Assembly: GCA_018881555.1 (NCBI GenBank)
Contig: JACAXG010000013.1
Coordinates: 10,864,479-10,928,478, forward strand
Direction: 5' to 3'
Origin: Amblyornis subalaris
Taxonomy: Eukaryota; Chordata; Aves; Passeriformes; Ptilonorhynchidae
Length of the DNA stretch: 64,000 nucleotides
Part shown: in pieces, positions 61,608-64,000 of the stretch
Numbering within the stretch: position 1 is the stretch's first letter
Layout: each line of letters begins with the position of its first letter
The notes under the pieces: generated by a model
What the model was told of the DNA's origin: nothing
Seen by the model: the letters and a program-made list of their open reading frames with translations, nothing else
Database searches by the model: none
Position numbers and translations under genes: made by a program

Positions 61608-64000
61608 CTAACTGGCTCCTTGGATCTGGCCGAGGTGTCCGTGCGAAGAATATGCTTTATGAAAATTGGTCTTGGTGAAAAAAAATGAACAAATTGAAAA
61701 AGAGCCAAAATAAATGTTTAAATACCCATGAAATTCACTATTAGTCAACAAAACTTTTTTCTCTTGTTCTGTGGCATCAGTGCTCTTGGAAAACGACTCC
61801 AGAGATTTAAAAAAATATCTGAGAATTGCGTTTATTCTCAGAGATTCTTCAAAGCTATATTGGGGCTTTGTGGATCAAGAGGTTTAACAACTAGTTTTAC
61901 TATTGATTTATATAGAAAATGTAGAATTCTGAAATTAAAAAAAGTTTGACTTGGTCCTTAAGACTGCTGAACTACATGGAAAACTTAAGCTCTGGAATAA
62001 GCAGAGTCTGAATCAACATTTTAATTGGTCCTGCTGCTTGCTGTTGGGAGGATGGTCCAGAGCTCAGAGAAATCAGTGCAGGTGTTTCTGTTCAGCTCAG
62101 TGGGTTTCGAGTTAGATCCATTGCAAGGCTGCATGGGGGGACAAAAGCAGCAGAGGGAAGGGCACAGGGGGAAGTGCTGCTGAGCAGGACCTGCAGCGCT
62201 CACCACGGAGCACAGGCACGGTCCATGTCTGTGAGGGAATCTCCACGGAGAGCTGAAAAGAAAATTGGGTTTTACGTTTTCAGCCAAGGAAGCTACTTTG
62301 AATACGTTTGATTAAACAGAATATTTCATTTTACTGTTTTAATAATAAATCATACACACTGAATAAATGTAATATTTGTAATATTAAAATGTAATTTCTT
62401 TTGTACTGTGAGTGAATTACATGATAGGTGTAACACACTTTTTCTTTGTTCTTCGTAGAGTTTTAGCATGTAATTATTTTCCAATTATCTGACTGTTTCT
62501 TGAGCATTTTAATCCTTTTTGGAAATGGCACTGAGTCATTTCATTTCAATGGGAGCAAGGGCTTTAAATGCCACAAAGGGCATAGGCTTAGTCCTAAAAT
62601 TCTTATCAGTCACTGTTTTTCGGTAGTAAATATCTCCAAAATGTATGGCCCCTAAACACCCCAACTGACTATTTTCAGTTGTAAATTCAGGATGATACAA
62701 TACAGCCTGATATTAATTTTCATCAAGACAGTGATGCTGGTTTGTGTCTGCTGAGACCATAACCTCGTGGTCCTGCTCTGGGTTATGTTCTGATTTTTAG
62801 GAATGGTAAAGATGTTGTGTATTTCAAAAAGAATTAAACCTTTCTTCCTGNGAAGGCAGTAACATGTTCTGCTGTGTGGATTTAATGATGCTTTTTTCCT
62901 GTTTCATATCTTGTAATCATTTCAGTCGATACAGAGCGAAACAAAGAATATTCAAACAAGTGGTTTTATTTCAATCATTACTGCAGGGATGCAATTTCAA
63001 AGTGTTTGTTTGGTGTCTTTATTTTGTCAGTTTTTTGAGAATTCTTCATCTAGACTTCTGAAACTGAACAGATATTTAGTGGTAAGTCTTCTCTTCTGTC
63101 TGGCACAAATCCAGTCTGTGACCACAGTGGTATTAAAAGNTTTTTCTTACCAGCTCTCTGTTGATCTGTTGTTTGGAGGCAAGAAGAGTCCAAAAGTTAA
63201 AAATTGCAGGTATAAAATAGAAATTGCACTGGGAAACATAATCTTTGGACCCTGGAAATTTTATAGTGATCTGCTTTGTGTTTATCTGCTCTCTGAACAG
63301 ACCAATACCCACAGCTGTGTTACACGACAGTGAGCAGCATCTTTGTTCTCCAGGGTGAATCTCAGCACAGAGCAGTCTGAATCTTTCCCTTGCCTCTGAT
63401 GAATGTGATCTGATGGCATCTCCTCCATCTGGCACCCCTGTGCAGCTGCCTGTGGTCACTAACGCTGCATCAGTCACACCCAACGCGGGTGCGCCAGTGG
63501 CTGATGGTGGGGGCAGGTGACATAAAGGTGTGGAAGTGACAGGTGAGAGCTACAGGTTTTCATGTCCCCTCTCAACTCTGCATCCGCCTGCCAAGAGCCA
63601 AGGAACTTGAAGTTCGTGTCAGTGAAGTGCTACCTGATACGAGGCTTGGCATTAGACGTTTAGTGGGTTATAAATGACAATATATGGCAGTAAAATACTC
63701 TTTTCCTGATGTAGGCAGTGTGGTAGTGTGTGATAGTTTGAGTTGATGCTATTTCCTCACAGCTCAGAATTTTGTAAAGTGAGGTTTCTGAGACAGTTGA
63801 TTAATTAATATATTACTTTGTAAGCTTTATTTATTTATTTAATCCTGTAATGGGATGACAGAAGAAGGAGCTGCTTCCCACATAATAGCCACCTTTTACA
63901 TACCTCTCTATTTTAATTTGACTCCTAATAACCTTTGTGTTTGTAAAGCTTGTCCTCCTTTTTATATCTTGGTGCTTGTAGTCTGAGAATANAGCTGTGT
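61608..64000. other. Non-coding DNA with GC-richer patches
   Basis: AT-rich, repeat-free sequence at about 62340-62600 alternates with GC-richer patches at about 62130-62250 and 63410-63600. Exon-like stretches at 62204-62252 (minus) and 62926-63081 (plus) are described elsewhere. No named gene. Confidence 0.45.
62926..63081 (+). other. Exon-like open stretch, 156 bp (weak)
   Basis: A pyrimidine-rich run ends in ATTTCAG (AG at 62924-62925). The following 156 bp stay open for exactly 52 codons to a GTG|GTAAGT donor (from 63082), giving a symmetric phase-0 exon. The inferred peptide starts SIQSETKNIQ and ends LLKLNRYLV; I recognise no family. The same frame stays open about 250 bp into the would-be intron, so openness is not by itself strong evidence. 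Acceptor and donor are the best matched pair seen in the window. Confidence 0.2.

Noticed and set aside
1..64000. CRISPR array, operon, phage or other prokaryotic system
   Set aside because: No regularly spaced repeats, no dense coding, and avian CR1 and LTR sequences are present; the window is animal nuclear DNA.

Overview
This window reads as vertebrate, most probably avian, nuclear DNA that is almost entirely non-coding. The bird assignment rests on three interspersed repeats recognised by sight: two 3' fragments of CR1 LINEs (about 18.41-18.57 kb on the plus strand and 50.59-50.84 kb on the minus strand) and one solo LTR of an avian endogenous-retrovirus type (about 11.48-11.90 kb). Interspersed repeats are sparse, as is normal in birds. 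The sequence is A+T-rich (about 60% by eye), with isolated single-base Ns and no runs of N.

No complete protein-coding gene can be supported. The longest ATG-type frames (165, 141, 137 and 136 codons) show no recognisable family. The longest lies across the CR1 fragment at 50.6-50.8 kb. No tRNA, rRNA, CRISPR array or bacterial-style operon was seen. The window therefore looks like an intergenic stretch or part of one very large intron. The sequence alone cannot say which.

Layout. 1-8.9 kb is unique AT-rich DNA. 8.9-18.4 kb holds the solo LTR, a G14 run and a dense cluster of Ns. 18.4-24.6 kb holds the plus-strand CR1 fragment and a T/G tract. 24.64-25.48 kb is the most distinctive place: a short CpG-dense block abuts an AT-rich block full of homeodomain-type TAAT/ATTA words, with an octamer and a symmetric inverted TAAT pair. 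25.5-44.6 kb is plain unique DNA with almost no Ns. 44.69-44.83 kb is a compact block with clustered TGACA cores. 50.6-50.84 kb is the minus-strand CR1 fragment. 54.77 kb has a perfect hairpin. 56.7-57.2 kb has an exon-like open stretch followed by an octamer-containing block. 61.4-63.1 kb has a perfect 33-bp tandem duplication and several exon-like open stretches.

Four stretches (10120-10299 minus, 56728-56904 plus, 61487-61607 minus, 62926-63081 plus) are open up to a good splice donor and could be exons. None is identified, their strands and phases do not assemble into one gene, and any of them may be chance. They are recorded at low confidence for checking against RNA or a related genome.
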